Origin: Streptomyces turgidiscabies Car8
Lineage (GTDB): Bacteria; Actinomycetota; Actinomycetes; Streptomycetales; Streptomycetaceae
Length of the DNA: 64,000 nucleotides
Assembly: GCF_000331005.1 (NCBI RefSeq)
Contig: NZ_AEJB01000257.1
Span: 1 to 64,000, forward strand
Reading direction: 5' to 3'
Below are positions 23,398-34,100 of this stretch, one piece after another. Under the pieces are notes generated by a model. The model saw only the letters and a program-made list of their open reading frames with translations. It had not been told where the DNA came from and searched no databases. The first letter of the stretch is position 1, and the number at the start of each line of letters is the position of its first letter. The position numbers were made by a program, and so were the translations under genes.

Positions 23398-24968
23398 TAC
23401 TTGTCTCCGTCCACGGCTGCCTCCGCTTTCGCGGTCGTCTGGGACCTCCCGTGGGAGGGATCGGCGTCTGCCGCCTGTTCTTCCCGGCTGGCCTGTGCCT
23501 CCGCCGCGAGGGCCGCCTCGTCGGCCGCCGGGACACTGCTCGCCGCCCGCCCGAAGGCGCGGCGGAGGTCCACCGTGCTGCCCTCGCCCCTGACCAGGGC
23601 CAGCGGGGCGTAGGAGCGGACGATGCCCGCGGGTGCCTGGAGGAGGGAGCGGCGGGCCCGGTCCACCGGCCATTCGACGCTGCCGGTGGCGGTGCGGGCG
23701 GCGATGAGCCAGTGGTCGCCGGTCGCGTAGGTGGCGCCCTTGGCGAAGTAGACCTCGACACCGTCCTCCAGGGGCAGCCACTCCCCCTCCGTTACCGGTA
23801 CGGCTCCATTACGGAGGGCTGTCGTACGGCCCTTGCGCTTCGTGCCCTCGTGGTGGTCCCAACGGCGCAGGAACGGGTTCAGCTCCGGCAGGCGGCCCAC
23901 GCCGGGCTCCGGCTCGGCGGAGAGACGGACCCGGCGGCCGGGAAGGTCCAGTTCCTCGACCCGGAGCAAGGGCAGGGCTTCGAGGCGGGAGGAGTACGCG
24001 CTGTCGGTGAACTCGACGCGGTCGCCGACGTCCAGGTCGAGCTTGTCGTCGTACCCGAGGGACGCCAACCGCACCCACGTACCGTCGAGTTCGTCGACCG
24101 GGAAGACGACTGAGCCGTTCTCGCGGGACCACTTGAAGCCGGCGTCCTTGGCCTCGCCCCCGTCGTGGATCTCGACGCGGTAGAGCTGGTTCTCGGGGCC
24201 CCGGTAGCGGGCGTCGGGCCTGACGAGGCAGGGGTCCTCGTCGGCGTGGTCGGGGCGTTCGCTGCGGGCGGCGAGACGGGCCGTCGGTGTGGACTGCTTC
24301 AGCGCCCAGCGGTCGAATGCGTCGCTGACCGCCTCCTTCGACGGCTCGGACTCCTCGATGTCCAGCGCGGCCAGCGAGAGCGGCAGCACCTGCCAGACGA
24401 CCTTGACGCGGGCGGCCGTGTCGGGCAGGGCGGTGCCGAGGGCGACCTCCCGCAGCGCCGGGTCCTCGGCGGCCGTCACCGACCGCTCCCACACCTTCAG
24501 GTAGACGAGGAACGGCGACTGGGCGGGCGAGGGCAGCCGGTCGCCGGGGATCTCGGGGTCGCGGAAGCCGTCGGGCTGGTCCCAGTAGGTCCAGTACGCG
24601 GGCGGCCGGGTGCTGTCGGGCGCCTGGTCCGGGGTGTCCTGGGTGTCCTCGTCGTCCAGCGGTACGGGGATGCCGGGGGCCGCGCGGTCGGCGTCGAGGA
24701 GGATGCCGTTGACGTAGTACCGGCCGCCGTGGATGTACAGGGTGTCGATGTCGTGCCTGCCGCCGACGTACTCGATGCGGAAGCCGGCCGAGTCGCGCGG
24801 TCCGCCGTGCGGTCCGATCAGGTCGGCGGCGAGTGTACGGGCCTGGTGGAGCTGGATCGCCGCCTGCTCGTTGGCGTCGGCGTCGAGTTGGACGCGGCCC
24901 TGCTGGGCGATGACCGACGAGTAGTGGCGCTCTGGGCGGAAGGTGAGTCGGGAGAGGTCGGCGTGCAT
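23397..24968 (-). CDS. DUF6519-type structural protein of the contractile injection system
   Basis: The protein has 523 residues. The N terminus MHADLSRLTFRPERHYSSV with QGRVQLDADANEQ is the hallmark opening of the DUF6519 family, found beside phage-tail and eCIS baseplate genes. The rest is beta-rich. The C-terminal ~40 residues are Ala/Glu-rich and probably helical or disordered. It lies between the P2-I/beta-helix tail protein and the amidase, and overlaps the amidase start by one base. A peripheral baseplate or fibre-like role is inferred from family context only. Confidence 0.78.
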   Translation of the reverse strand: MHADLSRLTFRPERHYSSVIAQQGRVQLDADANEQAAIQLHQARTLAADLIGPHGGPRDSAGFRIEYVGGRHDIDTLYIHGGRYYVNGILLDADRAAPGIPVPLDDEDTQDTPDQAPDSTRPPAYWTYWDQPDGFRDPEIPGDRLPSPAQSPFLVYLKVWERSVTAAEDPALREVALGTALPDTAARVKVVWQVLPLSLAALDIEESEPSKEAVSDAFDRWALKQSTPTARLAARSERPDHADEDPCLVRPDARYRGPENQLYRVEIHDGGEAKDAGFKWSRENGSVVFPVDELDGTWVRLASLGYDDKLDLDVGDRVEFTDSAYSSRLEALPLLRVEELDLPGRRVRLSAEPEPGVGRLPELNPFLRRWDHHEGTKRKGRTTALRNGAVPVTEGEWLPLEDGVEVYFAKGATYATGDHWLIAARTATGSVEWPVDRARRSLLQAPAGIVRSYAPLALVRGEGSTVDLRRAFGRAASSVPAADEAALAAEAQASREEQAADADPSHGRSQTTAKAEAAVDGDK

Positions 24969-25057
24969 GGAAGGGGTCCCCCAGGTTCGGAAGTGAGAAG
25001 TAGGCGGATTCGAGGGGTCGTTGACGGGTGCGGGGCCGAGGCGGCCCGGGGCGTCGC

Positions 25058-27238
25058 TCAGGTCACGAAGAAAATCCCCGCGTCCGTTCCGGCAGGCGTG
25101 TACTCCGCGAGCCGGGCACGCAGACCGTCCTCGCGCTGCGGGCGGTACAGGTCGTGGAAGGCGCCCAGTTCGGCGCCGTCGTCAGCGCCTCGCCGGATCT
25201 CCTGGGCGGACCGGTCGGCCAACTGGCCGTACCAGGGCGTCCCGTAGCGCTGGGACACGAACAACGGCCGCACGCGGGCCGCCTGTTCGGGTCCGACCAG
25301 GTCCGGCTGGCAACGGTGGCGCCGCGGGGTACGGGATCCGGTGGGGACGTACGAGTAGCGCAGCCCCCCGATGCCGCGCCGGGCGACGTGCAGCCGGCCG
25401 GTGAAGACCGAGTTCTCGGCGACACGTACGGCGTGGGTGTGGATCTCGCCGATGACGGTGGTGCGGTGGAGGTGCAGGACGGCGTGCGCGTGGCGGCAGT
25501 CGGGGGCGGACAGGGCCTCGCGGTCGTCGTCGGTGGCGTCCAGAATGCTGTCGCGGAGGTGGATGTCGAGGGGGTCCTCGCTGACCTCGTCGCCGATGAC
25601 CTCGATGGTGCCGAGGACGCTGTGCTCGATCTGCAGGCAGGCGGTGGTGCGTTCGAGGACGATGCTCGGTTCGTCCGGCGAGTGCGGGTCGCACTCCGGT
25701 TCGAGCGACCAGCCGGGGACGAGCGTGCAGTGCCGTAGGACGACCGCGCCCATCGGGCCGGTGACGTTGATGCCACGGCCCGCGACAAGGAGCCCGTCGA
25801 GGGTGATCCCTGGGCGTTCGTGCGGGGCGCAGTCGTCCGCGACGGCACGGATGTTGAGGGCGTCGGGCCGGTTGCTGTACCAGTCGAGGAGGCGGATCAC
25901 CGGGCGGGTGCCTTCGGCGGCGCGCAGTTCGAGGCGGTCGCCGGGGTCGAGGTCGAAGTCCAGCTGCTCCTGGTAGGCGCCGCTGTGGGTGATCTCGATG
26001 ATGCCCTCGGGCCCGCTGCGGTCGGCCCGGCGGTCGTGCTGCCAGGCACGGTAGGCGTCCATGATCTGGCGGTACGGCTGTCCGGGGCCCACCCGGTAGA
26101 AGTCGGCGTCGGGGCGGGCCTCGCGGTCGGCCCGCTCGTACTCGCCGCCTCCCATGTCGGCGCCGGACGCGTAGTGGTGGTCGACCCAGACGCCCTGCCG
26201 GGGTGCGGAGCGGGCGCCGAACGCGATCCGGCCCAGCTCGGGGTCCACGGCGACCTGGCCGCGCTTGGGCCGGTAGCGCCAGTCGGACAGGTCGGTGACC
26301 ACGAGGTCGGACGGGGGTACGGGTTTGTCCTCGCCGTCGCGCCGGATGACGAAGCTCTTGCCGGGGCCGTAGTAGTCGGTGAGGCGGTCGTGGAGCAGAC
26401 GGCGGGTGATGAAGGCGGGCACGTTGTCGACGGCGGCCAGGTGTGTGGGGGACGGTTCGGGGACCGGCTTGGTGACCAGGGGGCTGTCGTTGCCGAGGAT
26501 CGAGAAGGTGTAGAGGTTGCGGGCCCGGTCCACGCAGTACGCCGGGGAGCGGGTCAGTGCGTACGCCTTCAGCCGCCAGACGAAGAGAGCGACTCCGGCG
26601 GGGGTCCAACCCCCTTGCCTGCGGCGCGAGTTGGCGCCGCGTACGTCGACCGTACGGGCCGCCGTGCCGAACGGGCCGCCGGCGAGGGCGAGCGCGGAAC
26701 TGTTCCTGAGGTCCAGGAGCCGGCCTCTTCCGGTGTCCCGGTGGAGCTTGACCGACTGGTTGTGGGCGACCAGGCGCGACAGCTCGACAGCTCGCGCGGG
26801 CCAGTCGGCGACCTGTTCGGCGATCTCCTCCAGGAGGTGCAGGGTGCCTTTGCGGCGGCGGTTGGCGACGGTGGCCGCCACGTCGGCGCGCGGGGCTATC
26901 GCCTCGGCGAGCGCGGCCCGGCCCCCGTCGTGCAGGCCCGTGGTGAGGACGCGTTCGTAGCCGGGGAGGGTGCGGTAACCGACCAGGTCACCGAGGTACG
27001 GCAGCACCCAGGGGGCCGCCGTCTCGACGAACAGATCCTCGTAGCCCTGCTCCACGCCGTCGCGCACCCGGTCGAGTTGCTCGGCGATCACCGCGAGCAG
27101 CGCGCGCAGCGGTTCGCCCTCCTCGGCGTCGCGCAGGAGGTGCCAGCGGGGCAGAAGGGCGGCGAGGCCGTCGGGCTCCCGGGCGGCTCCCTGGGCCGCG
27201 GTCTCGAACTGGACGTCCATCGGGTTCGCGGCCATCAC
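25058..27238 (-). CDS. P2-I-like tail protein fused to a beta-helix-like region (Afp12-like baseplate periphery)
   Basis: The protein has 726 residues from GTG 27238 (4-base GTGA overlap with the previous stop) or 725 from ATG 27235. Residues about 20-110 (LLPRWHLLRDAE...APWVLPYLGDLVGY) match the P2-gpI-like segment that anchors tail proteins to the baseplate. The centre gives many short beta strands, and about 450-640 (ITLDGLLVAGRGINVTG, VVLRHCTLVPGW) looks like a right-handed parallel beta-helix. It follows both large baseplate genes, as in Afp/Pvc loci. The beta-helix could contact a membrane or glycan; it is the nearest thing to a receptor-binding module here. Confidence 0.8.
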   Translation of the reverse strand: MMAANPMDVQFETAAQGAAREPDGLAALLPRWHLLRDAEEGEPLRALLAVIAEQLDRVRDGVEQGYEDLFVETAAPWVLPYLGDLVGYRTLPGYERVLTTGLHDGGRAALAEAIAPRADVAATVANRRRKGTLHLLEEIAEQVADWPARAVELSRLVAHNQSVKLHRDTGRGRLLDLRNSSALALAGGPFGTAARTVDVRGANSRRRQGGWTPAGVALFVWRLKAYALTRSPAYCVDRARNLYTFSILGNDSPLVTKPVPEPSPTHLAAVDNVPAFITRRLLHDRLTDYYGPGKSFVIRRDGEDKPVPPSDLVVTDLSDWRYRPKRGQVAVDPELGRIAFGARSAPRQGVWVDHHYASGADMGGGEYERADREARPDADFYRVGPGQPYRQIMDAYRAWQHDRRADRSGPEGIIEITHSGAYQEQLDFDLDPGDRLELRAAEGTRPVIRLLDWYSNRPDALNIRAVADDCAPHERPGITLDGLLVAGRGINVTGPMGAVVLRHCTLVPGWSLEPECDPHSPDEPSIVLERTTACLQIEHSVLGTIEVIGDEVSEDPLDIHLRDSILDATDDDREALSAPDCRHAHAVLHLHRTTVIGEIHTHAVRVAENSVFTGRLHVARRGIGGLRYSYVPTGSRTPRRHRCQPDLVGPEQAARVRPLFVSQRYGTPWYGQLADRSAQEIRRGADDGAELGAFHDLYRPQREDGLRARLAEYTPAGTDAGIFFVT

Positions 27239-30200
27239 TTGACCTCCGTGAGTATCAGGGTGTCCGCGGCGCGCGGGGACAGCAGGGCGAGCTGGGCGGG
27301 GCGGATGCCGCGGAAGACGTACACCGTCCGGCCCTTGGCGAGGCGCCGGGTGTCGGTGATGTCGGGGTTGAGGCGCAGGAGTTCGGCGAGCGGGACGCCG
27401 TGCCGGGCGCAGACCGACGACAGGGTCTCGCCGTCCACGTTCCGTACCGTGTGGGTCCTCTCGTCGTACCTCGCCGGGTGGGCCGGCACCGAGGGCCTCG
27501 GCGTGCCCGGGTGGGCGAGCAGCTCGGTGAGCTGGTCGGGGGTGGCGGAGGCGGGGACTCCGGTGAAGACGTCGACGTCGATGTAGTCGACGCCGGGCAC
27601 GGTGTGGGCCGTGGCGAGGACCTCGGACAGCCGCGCCGGGCGGGCCAACTCCCGCCCCTCATAGCCGAGTCGGCGCAACAGTGCCTGACGCAGGCGTGGC
27701 TCGACGAGTTCCCAGGAGTGGTCGGGGGCGACCTTGACCCTGGCCGCGACGAGGAGGAGGACGAGTTCACGGACGTCGACGCGGACGGCGAGGCCCGAGT
27801 CGCCGTACTCGGTGAGCGCGCCACGCAGGGCACGCAGAATCTCCGCGTCGTCGGCGATCGGGATGTCGTCCGTGCCCGCGACCGTGACGTGCAGGAGTCT
27901 CCGCCGTCCGTCGAAGAGTTCGCGTGCGGTGGCCCGTCCGACGCCGGCACGGGAGCGGGCGAAGTCCTCGTAGTCGGTCGCGGAGACCAGCCGGTCCAGG
28001 GCGGACACGGCGAGCGGGATGGTACGGCGGGTCAGGCCTGGCCCGTCCGCGTCCGAACCGCCGGTCGCGGGGCGGGGGTTGGTGACCTGACTGACACCCA
28101 GCGGGCGGGTGAGGGGCTGGGTGATCCGGTGGGCGGCGGTGTTGGCGGCCTTGCCGGTGCCGAAGCGGTAGCGGGCGCGGACGTTCTCGTGGCCGGTGGG
28201 CAGCCGCGCGCCGTTGACTCCGTCGCCGAAGGTCACCGTCGTACGGCCGTCTGAGGTGGTGCCGGTGATGTGGACGCGTTCGCGCGGTCCGCGTCCGGCG
28301 AGGCTGTCGACCTCGTGCCAGCGCAGACCGTCGACGCGGATCTCCAGCACGGGCGTCGCGCCCAGGGGGTTGTCGTCGGCGAGCCAGGTGAGCGGCGACT
28401 GCCAGAGCGCGAAGGTCTGGTTGACGCGGTCCGAGTCGCCGCTGCCGATGGCCTCGTCGCGCCCTTCTCCGTGCGTCGCCTCGACGACGTTGCCGAGGAT
28501 GCTGACACTCTCCCGGCGGTAGCGGTGGGTGAGGTCGGCGGTCAGGGTGAGCCGGGTGTGGACGTGGTCGCCGGGGAGCCGGGGGTCGACGGCCGGGTCG
28601 GCGGCGGCGAGGGTGACGACCTCGGTGGCCCGGACGCCGGTCGCGCCGGGAATGTCGGTGCGCTCGCCGGTGACGATCAGGGTGCGGCCCGCGCGCAACC
28701 CGTCGTAGAGCTGGGCGAGTTCGATCTCGTTGCCGTGCACGTCCTCGCCGAGCGGCTCGTCGGCCAGGTGCAGGGCTTCCCCGGCCGCGTGGACGGTGGT
28801 GTCCCGGATGTGCGAGAGCAGGACGTCGAACTCGTCCAACCAGGGGTCGGCGAGGGTCAGTTCGGTTCCTCGGCCGGTGATGCCGTAGTTGGTGTAGGCG
28901 GCCGTGCGGGTGGCGACGACCTGTGTGGTGACGAAGGCGAGTTTCGGGTCGCCGGGGACTCCGCCCTGAACTCCCTTGGCGGGGCGCTGGATCGCGACCC
29001 AGCTGCCGACGGTGATGCCGGTGTGCACGGTGTCGAGCTGGAGGAGACGGTGGTTGACGGGCTGTGGCTTGCTCGCGATGACCACTTCTACGTTGGGCTC
29101 GGTGGAGCCCAGCGTGTAGCGCAGGCTCACCTCGTACTCCCCGTGGGTGAACTGCTCGCTGACGCCCGGCCGGAGGGAGATCTCCTGGCTGGTGCCGTTG
29201 TGGATGGAGACTTTCACCAGTCCCTCGTCGTCGGCCCGCGACACGAACACCGTGCGCTCCGGCAGTCCCGAGTGCAGCCGGGCGGTGACGCCGGGCTCCT
29301 GGGCGTCCTGGCCCGCGCGGACGGAGAGGTCGACCTGTCCGGTGCCCAGCGGGAAGGTGACGAACTGCGGCACGGGGAGGTTCTCGGCCCGCTGGTCGGA
29401 ACTGCTGCCCTCGACGTACTGGAACTCGGCCCTGACCGGGACCTTGCCCGCCGTGTCGTAGACGACGCGCGTGCTCGTGAGCGCGGCGCCCGTGAGCGGC
29501 CAGTCGGCGGTACGGATGACGCGGCCCCGGTCGTCCTGGACGGGCTTGAGCGGGGCGGTGGCACCGAAGGGGGCCGTGGTGACACGCAGCGCGAGCAGTT
29601 CCCGCAGAAGCTGCGGCGCACCGGGGACGGCGGCCGCCGCCGTGCGCCACGCCGGATAGAGACTCCCGAGTCCGGGATGAAGAGCGGAAAGCAGCCGAGC
29701 GGCGTCCCCACCGACCCGCTGAACACGAGCACCACCGACGGCAGCGGGCGCCGCCCCCCGGAGACCGGGCAGAACAGCGGCCAGAGCCTCAAAAGCAGCG
29801 GCACGCGGATCACCCTCCAGGGGCGCGGGGAACTGCGCGCCCAGCCCCAACGGCGCAGCACCCGCCAAACCACCTACACCGGCACCCCCTTCCGCGCTCT
29901 GCACCGGCGCCAACCCAACCGCACGCGAACCGCCCTCCAGGGGCGCGGGGAACTGCGCGCCCAGCCCCAACGGCGCAGCACCCGCCAAACCACCTACACC
30001 GGCACCCCCTTCCGCGCTCTGCACCGGCGCCAACTCAAGTGCACGCGAACCGAGTTCACCCAGCACCGCCTCCAACTGCTCGAACCACGCCGCCACGTCC
30101 CCCCACGGAGTGGCCAGCACCTGCGCCTCACCAAGGCGGTCGACGGGCTCGGCAAGCCGCGCAGCGAGCTGCTCCGGGGTCTTCATGCCCCCCAGGTCGG

Positions 30201-31158
30201 TACGGAGCGGGGCGAGAACCTGGTCGTCGAAGTCCTCGATCAGCCGGCTCACCGGGCGCGGGTTGGGCACCTCCGGCGTCGGCGGTTCCTCGCCGGGCTC
30301 GCCGGGGCTCGCGGGCTCCGCGATCCAGCGGCGGACCTCGTCGACGAGCTCCTTCAACGTGGCCGGCGCCGACGAGGGCAGGGAGATCGCCGTGATGTCG
30401 TCGTCGCGGTCGACGCGTGTCTTCGCGACGGGCAGCAACAGGCGTGCGCCGTCCGCCTGTTCACCGAAGACGAAGAGCAACTGCTCACCCGTGCGCAGGG
30501 AGTTCGCGGTGCCTTCGACGAAGATCTCGGAGCGGGACTCCAGGTCCTGCGGAGTGAGCAGGGAAGGCCGCCGACGGCGGACCTTCAGCTCGTTCCAGTC
30601 CCAGCGGGCCGTCAGGTCACGGCTCGTCTCGAAGGTCTGCGACTGCTCGTCGGCGGAGGCGGGCACGCTGTTGCTGCGCGCCCCGCGAGGTATCAGCACG
30701 GGCAACGACTCGGCGCGCGGGTCGCGTTCGAGGGTGTACGCGAGATGGGTGGAGGCGGCGACGCCTGGGCGCGGCCGGTGACCGACCAGCCGACCGAGGA
30801 GGACGAGTGAGCGGTGCTCGTCGGCCGTACGCACGTAGGCCTCGTCGGCGATCCGCTCGGAGTGGAAGGTGAGGAGGTCACCGAGGACGGCGGTGGCGTC
30901 GAGCAGGCCGATCGCCGGGTCGTCCGGGGTGCGGACGGTGAGGCCGCCGAGGGCCCGGTACGCGGGCGAGGCGAGCCGGTCGAGAAGGGCGGCCAGGAAG
31001 CCGCCGTACTCGTCGACGCGGTAGTCGAGGGCGGTGCGGCCGGGCGGATTGTGGAGCGGGGCCGGGGCGAGGCGCTCGTCGTGGCCGGCGCGGCAGGCGC
31101 CGCCGCAGGTGCAGTCGTCGGCGAAGTCGGCGGCCGGGTGGGTCGTGTCGGTGGTCAT
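27235..31158 (-). CDS. Large putative baseplate assembly protein (Afp11/TIGR02243-like) with internal 40-residue repeat and C-terminal LysM
   Basis: The protein has 1307 residues; ATG 31158 overlaps the upstream stop by four bases (ATGA). The N terminus has a Cys-rich CTCGGACRAGH stretch followed by PGRTALDYRVDEYGGFLAALLDRL, typical of eCIS baseplate assembly proteins. The second half is baseplate-J-like (GDGVNGARLP, ALDRLVSATDYEDFARSRAG). The last ~60 residues (HTVRNVDGETLSSVCARHG...LNPDI) form a LysM-like motif. Residues about 369-450 hold two perfect 40-residue copies (APVQSAEGGAGVGG...), encoded by a 120-bp tandem repeat containing the genome's interspersed repeat. This Gly/Ala-rich insertion should be a flexible loop. 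Confidence 0.85.
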   Translation of the reverse strand: MTTDTTHPAADFADDCTCGGACRAGHDERLAPAPLHNPPGRTALDYRVDEYGGFLAALLDRLASPAYRALGGLTVRTPDDPAIGLLDATAVLGDLLTFHSERIADEAYVRTADEHRSLVLLGRLVGHRPRPGVAASTHLAYTLERDPRAESLPVLIPRGARSNSVPASADEQSQTFETSRDLTARWDWNELKVRRRRPSLLTPQDLESRSEIFVEGTANSLRTGEQLLFVFGEQADGARLLLPVAKTRVDRDDDITAISLPSSAPATLKELVDEVRRWIAEPASPGEPGEEPPTPEVPNPRPVSRLIEDFDDQVLAPLRTDLGGMKTPEQLAARLAEPVDRLGEAQVLATPWGDVAAWFEQLEAVLGELGSRALELAPVQSAEGGAGVGGLAGAAPLGLGAQFPAPLEGGSRAVGLAPVQSAEGGAGVGGLAGAAPLGLGAQFPAPLEGDPRAAAFEALAAVLPGLRGAAPAAVGGARVQRVGGDAARLLSALHPGLGSLYPAWRTAAAAVPGAPQLLRELLALRVTTAPFGATAPLKPVQDDRGRVIRTADWPLTGAALTSTRVVYDTAGKVPVRAEFQYVEGSSSDQRAENLPVPQFVTFPLGTGQVDLSVRAGQDAQEPGVTARLHSGLPERTVFVSRADDEGLVKVSIHNGTSQEISLRPGVSEQFTHGEYEVSLRYTLGSTEPNVEVVIASKPQPVNHRLLQLDTVHTGITVGSWVAIQRPAKGVQGGVPGDPKLAFVTTQVVATRTAAYTNYGITGRGTELTLADPWLDEFDVLLSHIRDTTVHAAGEALHLADEPLGEDVHGNEIELAQLYDGLRAGRTLIVTGERTDIPGATGVRATEVVTLAAADPAVDPRLPGDHVHTRLTLTADLTHRYRRESVSILGNVVEATHGEGRDEAIGSGDSDRVNQTFALWQSPLTWLADDNPLGATPVLEIRVDGLRWHEVDSLAGRGPRERVHITGTTSDGRTTVTFGDGVNGARLPTGHENVRARYRFGTGKAANTAAHRITQPLTRPLGVSQVTNPRPATGGSDADGPGLTRRTIPLAVSALDRLVSATDYEDFARSRAGVGRATARELFDGRRRLLHVTVAGTDDIPIADDAEILRALRGALTEYGDSGLAVRVDVRELVLLLVAARVKVAPDHSWELVEPRLRQALLRRLGYEGRELARPARLSEVLATAHTVPGVDYIDVDVFTGVPASATPDQLTELLAHPGTPRPSVPAHPARYDERTHTVRNVDGETLSSVCARHGVPLAELLRLNPDITDTRRLAKGRTVYVFRGIRPAQLALLSPRAADTLILTEVK
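29813..30052. repeat. 120-bp tandem duplication inside the baseplate gene, containing the interspersed palindromic repeat
   Basis: Units 29813-29932 and 29933-30052 match except for a few bases near 29915-29920 / 30035-30040. Each contains GGGGCGCGGGGAACTGCGCG on the plus strand. This is the reverse complement of the core in the intergenic array; 29819-29846 matches 58436-58463 in reverse complement over 28 bases. The minus-strand gene reads it as GLGAQFPAPLE. The period is a multiple of three, so the frame is kept. Confidence 0.9.
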
Positions 31159-34100
31159 CGGGCACCTCCAAGAGGCGTCAGGGATATCGCCAGGAGGCCG
31201 TTCTCCGGCCGGTCCGGGTCGTTGTCACAGGTGGCGATCTCCAGCGGGCCGAGTCGGAGCACGCCGTCCTCCCTCTCTCCTCGGTCCTGCTCGAACAGCC
31301 GCCGCAGCCTGGTGACCTGGACGCCTTCCACGCCGGGTACGGCGGCGGCGACGGCGACCAGCCTGCTGAGCCGGACCGGCTCGCCGAAGGTCAGGGCGTC
31401 AGGGTGGAAGAACCCGAGCCGTCCGTCGGGCAGTCGGCCGGTGCCCAGGACGCGGTACAACTCGGCGAGGATCTGCCCGTGCTGGTGACCCGGCGCTGCG
31501 CACACGGTCAGGGCGAGGTCCAGCGGTACGTGCCGGGCGGGGCCGACGACGAGGTCGTGTCCGATGCGCCGGTACGCCTCCAGCGCCTGGGCGACCGACG
31601 CGAGCAGTTCGGGCGGGGGTGCGCCGGTCCCGTACGCGTCGATCGCCAGGTGGGCTTCCTGGGTACTGCCGGTCCAGCGGATCTCGGCGGCGGCGCGCTG
31701 GACACCGGGGAGGGCGGTGGCGAGGTCCGCGTAGTCGTCGGCGGTGACCGCGCGGAGTCGGGTGCGGCGCAGGTCGAGGGGGGCCAACTGGCGTACCAGC
31801 TCGACGGATTCGGCCTCGGTGCCACCGACAGCGGGCAGCGGGTTGCGGACGACGGCGACAGGCGGCGGGCACTCCCCCGGCGCGTCCTGTTGGTTGACGG
31901 CCTGTTGGTTGACGGCCTGACGATTGACTGCCTGTCGGTTGACGCCCTGGTGGCTGACGACCAGATGGTTGATGGCCTCGGCTCCCACGTTGCCCGCGCT
32001 GCCGCCACCGAGGCGGTAGCGGGCGGCAAGCCGGGTTCCCGGGACGGGCCGGGCGCCGTGCCTGCCGTCGCCGAAGCGGAGCGCGAGCCGTCCGTCGTCC
32101 TCCAGTTCGCCGACGAAGTGCCGGTCGCGGGGACCGCTGCCCAGCAGGTCCCGGCGCGGCCACCAGCTGTTGTCGCCGTCCTCCAGACGTACGGCGGGCA
32201 GGGCGCGGCGCGGGTCCTGGGTGAGGGCGGCGGTCGCGGAGCCGCGCAGTACGGGTTCGTCGGGGTGGAGTCCGGCCGCGTACTCCGGGCCCCAACTGTG
32301 CGCGATCTCCCAGGCGATGTGCCCGTCGAGGACGGCCCCGGCGCGGGCCCGCGCTGTGAGGATCTCGACGCGGCGCAGCTTGCCGTCGAGCAACTCGTCG
32401 TTCCGGTGAAGGAGTTCCCGCAGGGCGCGCACGGGATGGAGGCGGAGTTCGAAACGCTCCAGCACCTTCAGGCCGTACACGACGGCGAGTTCGGCGATCT
32501 CCTCGTCCGCGAGCCCGTCGCGGTCACGGGCGCTGCGCCACAGTTCGACGAGGCGCTGCCGTACCCGTCCGGGGATGGCGGCGATCCGCTCGGCCTGTCC
32601 GGCGGAGACGGTCATCGGGTCGGGGAACGGCACCGCCTGGGCGATCGGGGCCCGTCCGAGGACCGGCCGGAAGCGGGGTGCGATGCCGGGGTAGGCGGAC
32701 TGGGCGAGCAGGGTGCGCAGGGCGGTGGCCTGGGCGTACGCGGTGCCGGGCACGACACGCTCGTGGCGCTGTCCGGCACGTTCGAGGCCGAGTCCTGCGC
32801 GGGTGGTGGCGGCTTCGCCGAGTACGTCGAACAGCTCGCGGATGTCGTCGGCCGTAAGCGCCTGCCCGCTTTCCGCCCTGTCCGCGAGGGAGTTGACGAG
32901 TCGTGCGGGCGGGTTGCCTTCGGTGCGGTCGGAGCAGCCGAAGGCTGGAGGGTCGCAGGGGGCGACGACGGCGGGTACGGGCGGCGCGGTGAACGTCTCG
33001 GGCAGTCCGTCTCCGGGCAGGGAGCGGCCGTGGTCGACGAGGACCACGTTTCCCCGGGCCAGGGTCACGTCCTCGACGGGCAGGCAGTCGCGTCCGGCGC
33101 GGGCGGTCAGGAAGAGCGGGAAGCGGAGGGCGTCCTCGGCCGCCCAGGTGACCTCCAGGACCGGTTGGTCCTCGATCCGGTCGAGGGCGGGGGTGACGGA
33201 GGTGAGGCGAACGGCCTGCCGGTGGGCGGGGTCGGCGTCGCCACGGGTGCCGGTGCGCGGGCCCTTGACCTCCTCCAGAATCAGCAAGTCACCTGGCCTG
33301 AGGTCGAGTTGACGGTCGCGGCAGGTCTCGGGGTCCAGCCACTCGTCCCGCAGGGTGGCGGCGGTGGCGCCCTTCGGGAGGACGCACACCTCGCCGGCCC
33401 AGGTCCACAGCCGGATCGCGTTGTGGGCGACCCGCAGCTCCAACGGGTCGGCGACGAGGACCGGTTCGAAGACCTCCACCGAGCCGCGCTCGTCAAGGTC
33501 GGCGAGGTCGCGGTCGTCGACGACGGTGCCGGGCTCGGGCCTGTCGTGCGGGTCGAGGCTGCGGACGTCCACGGAGGCGAAGCGGAAGGTGCCCGGGGCG
33601 AGTGTGTGGTCACCGGCGGTCTCGACGGTGACGTACGCCCGGGCCGTGCAGCCGTCGTGCATCGCGTAGTCGATGAGCCGGACGTGCCGGCGTACGGAGA
33701 CGCGGCGGCGGGCGGTGTCGAGGTAGGCCTCGGTGGCGACCGCGTCCTGCTGGTGGCTGATCTGGTCGCCGGTGTACGCGAGGAGTTCGACGAGGGCCAC
33801 GCCCAGGTCGGCGGGGTTGCGTTCGGCCCGGTCGGGGGTGGTGAGCGCGAGCCGGTCGAGGAGGAGCTTGCGGATGGTGTCGTAGTCGCGGGCGGTGTAG
33901 TCGACGACGGGTGCGGCCGGAAAGGCGTGCTCCGCACCCCTGTACGGCTCGTCTTCCATGCTGTCGAAGGGCGTTGGGCGGTCGGGCCGGAAGGAGAAGA
34001 GAGCACTGTGATAGCGCTGGTCGAAGCCCCGGTAGGGCTGGGTCCCCGGGCGGTCGTACGGGTCGGTCTCGACGACGGAGAGGCGGTAGCGGGAGGTGTC

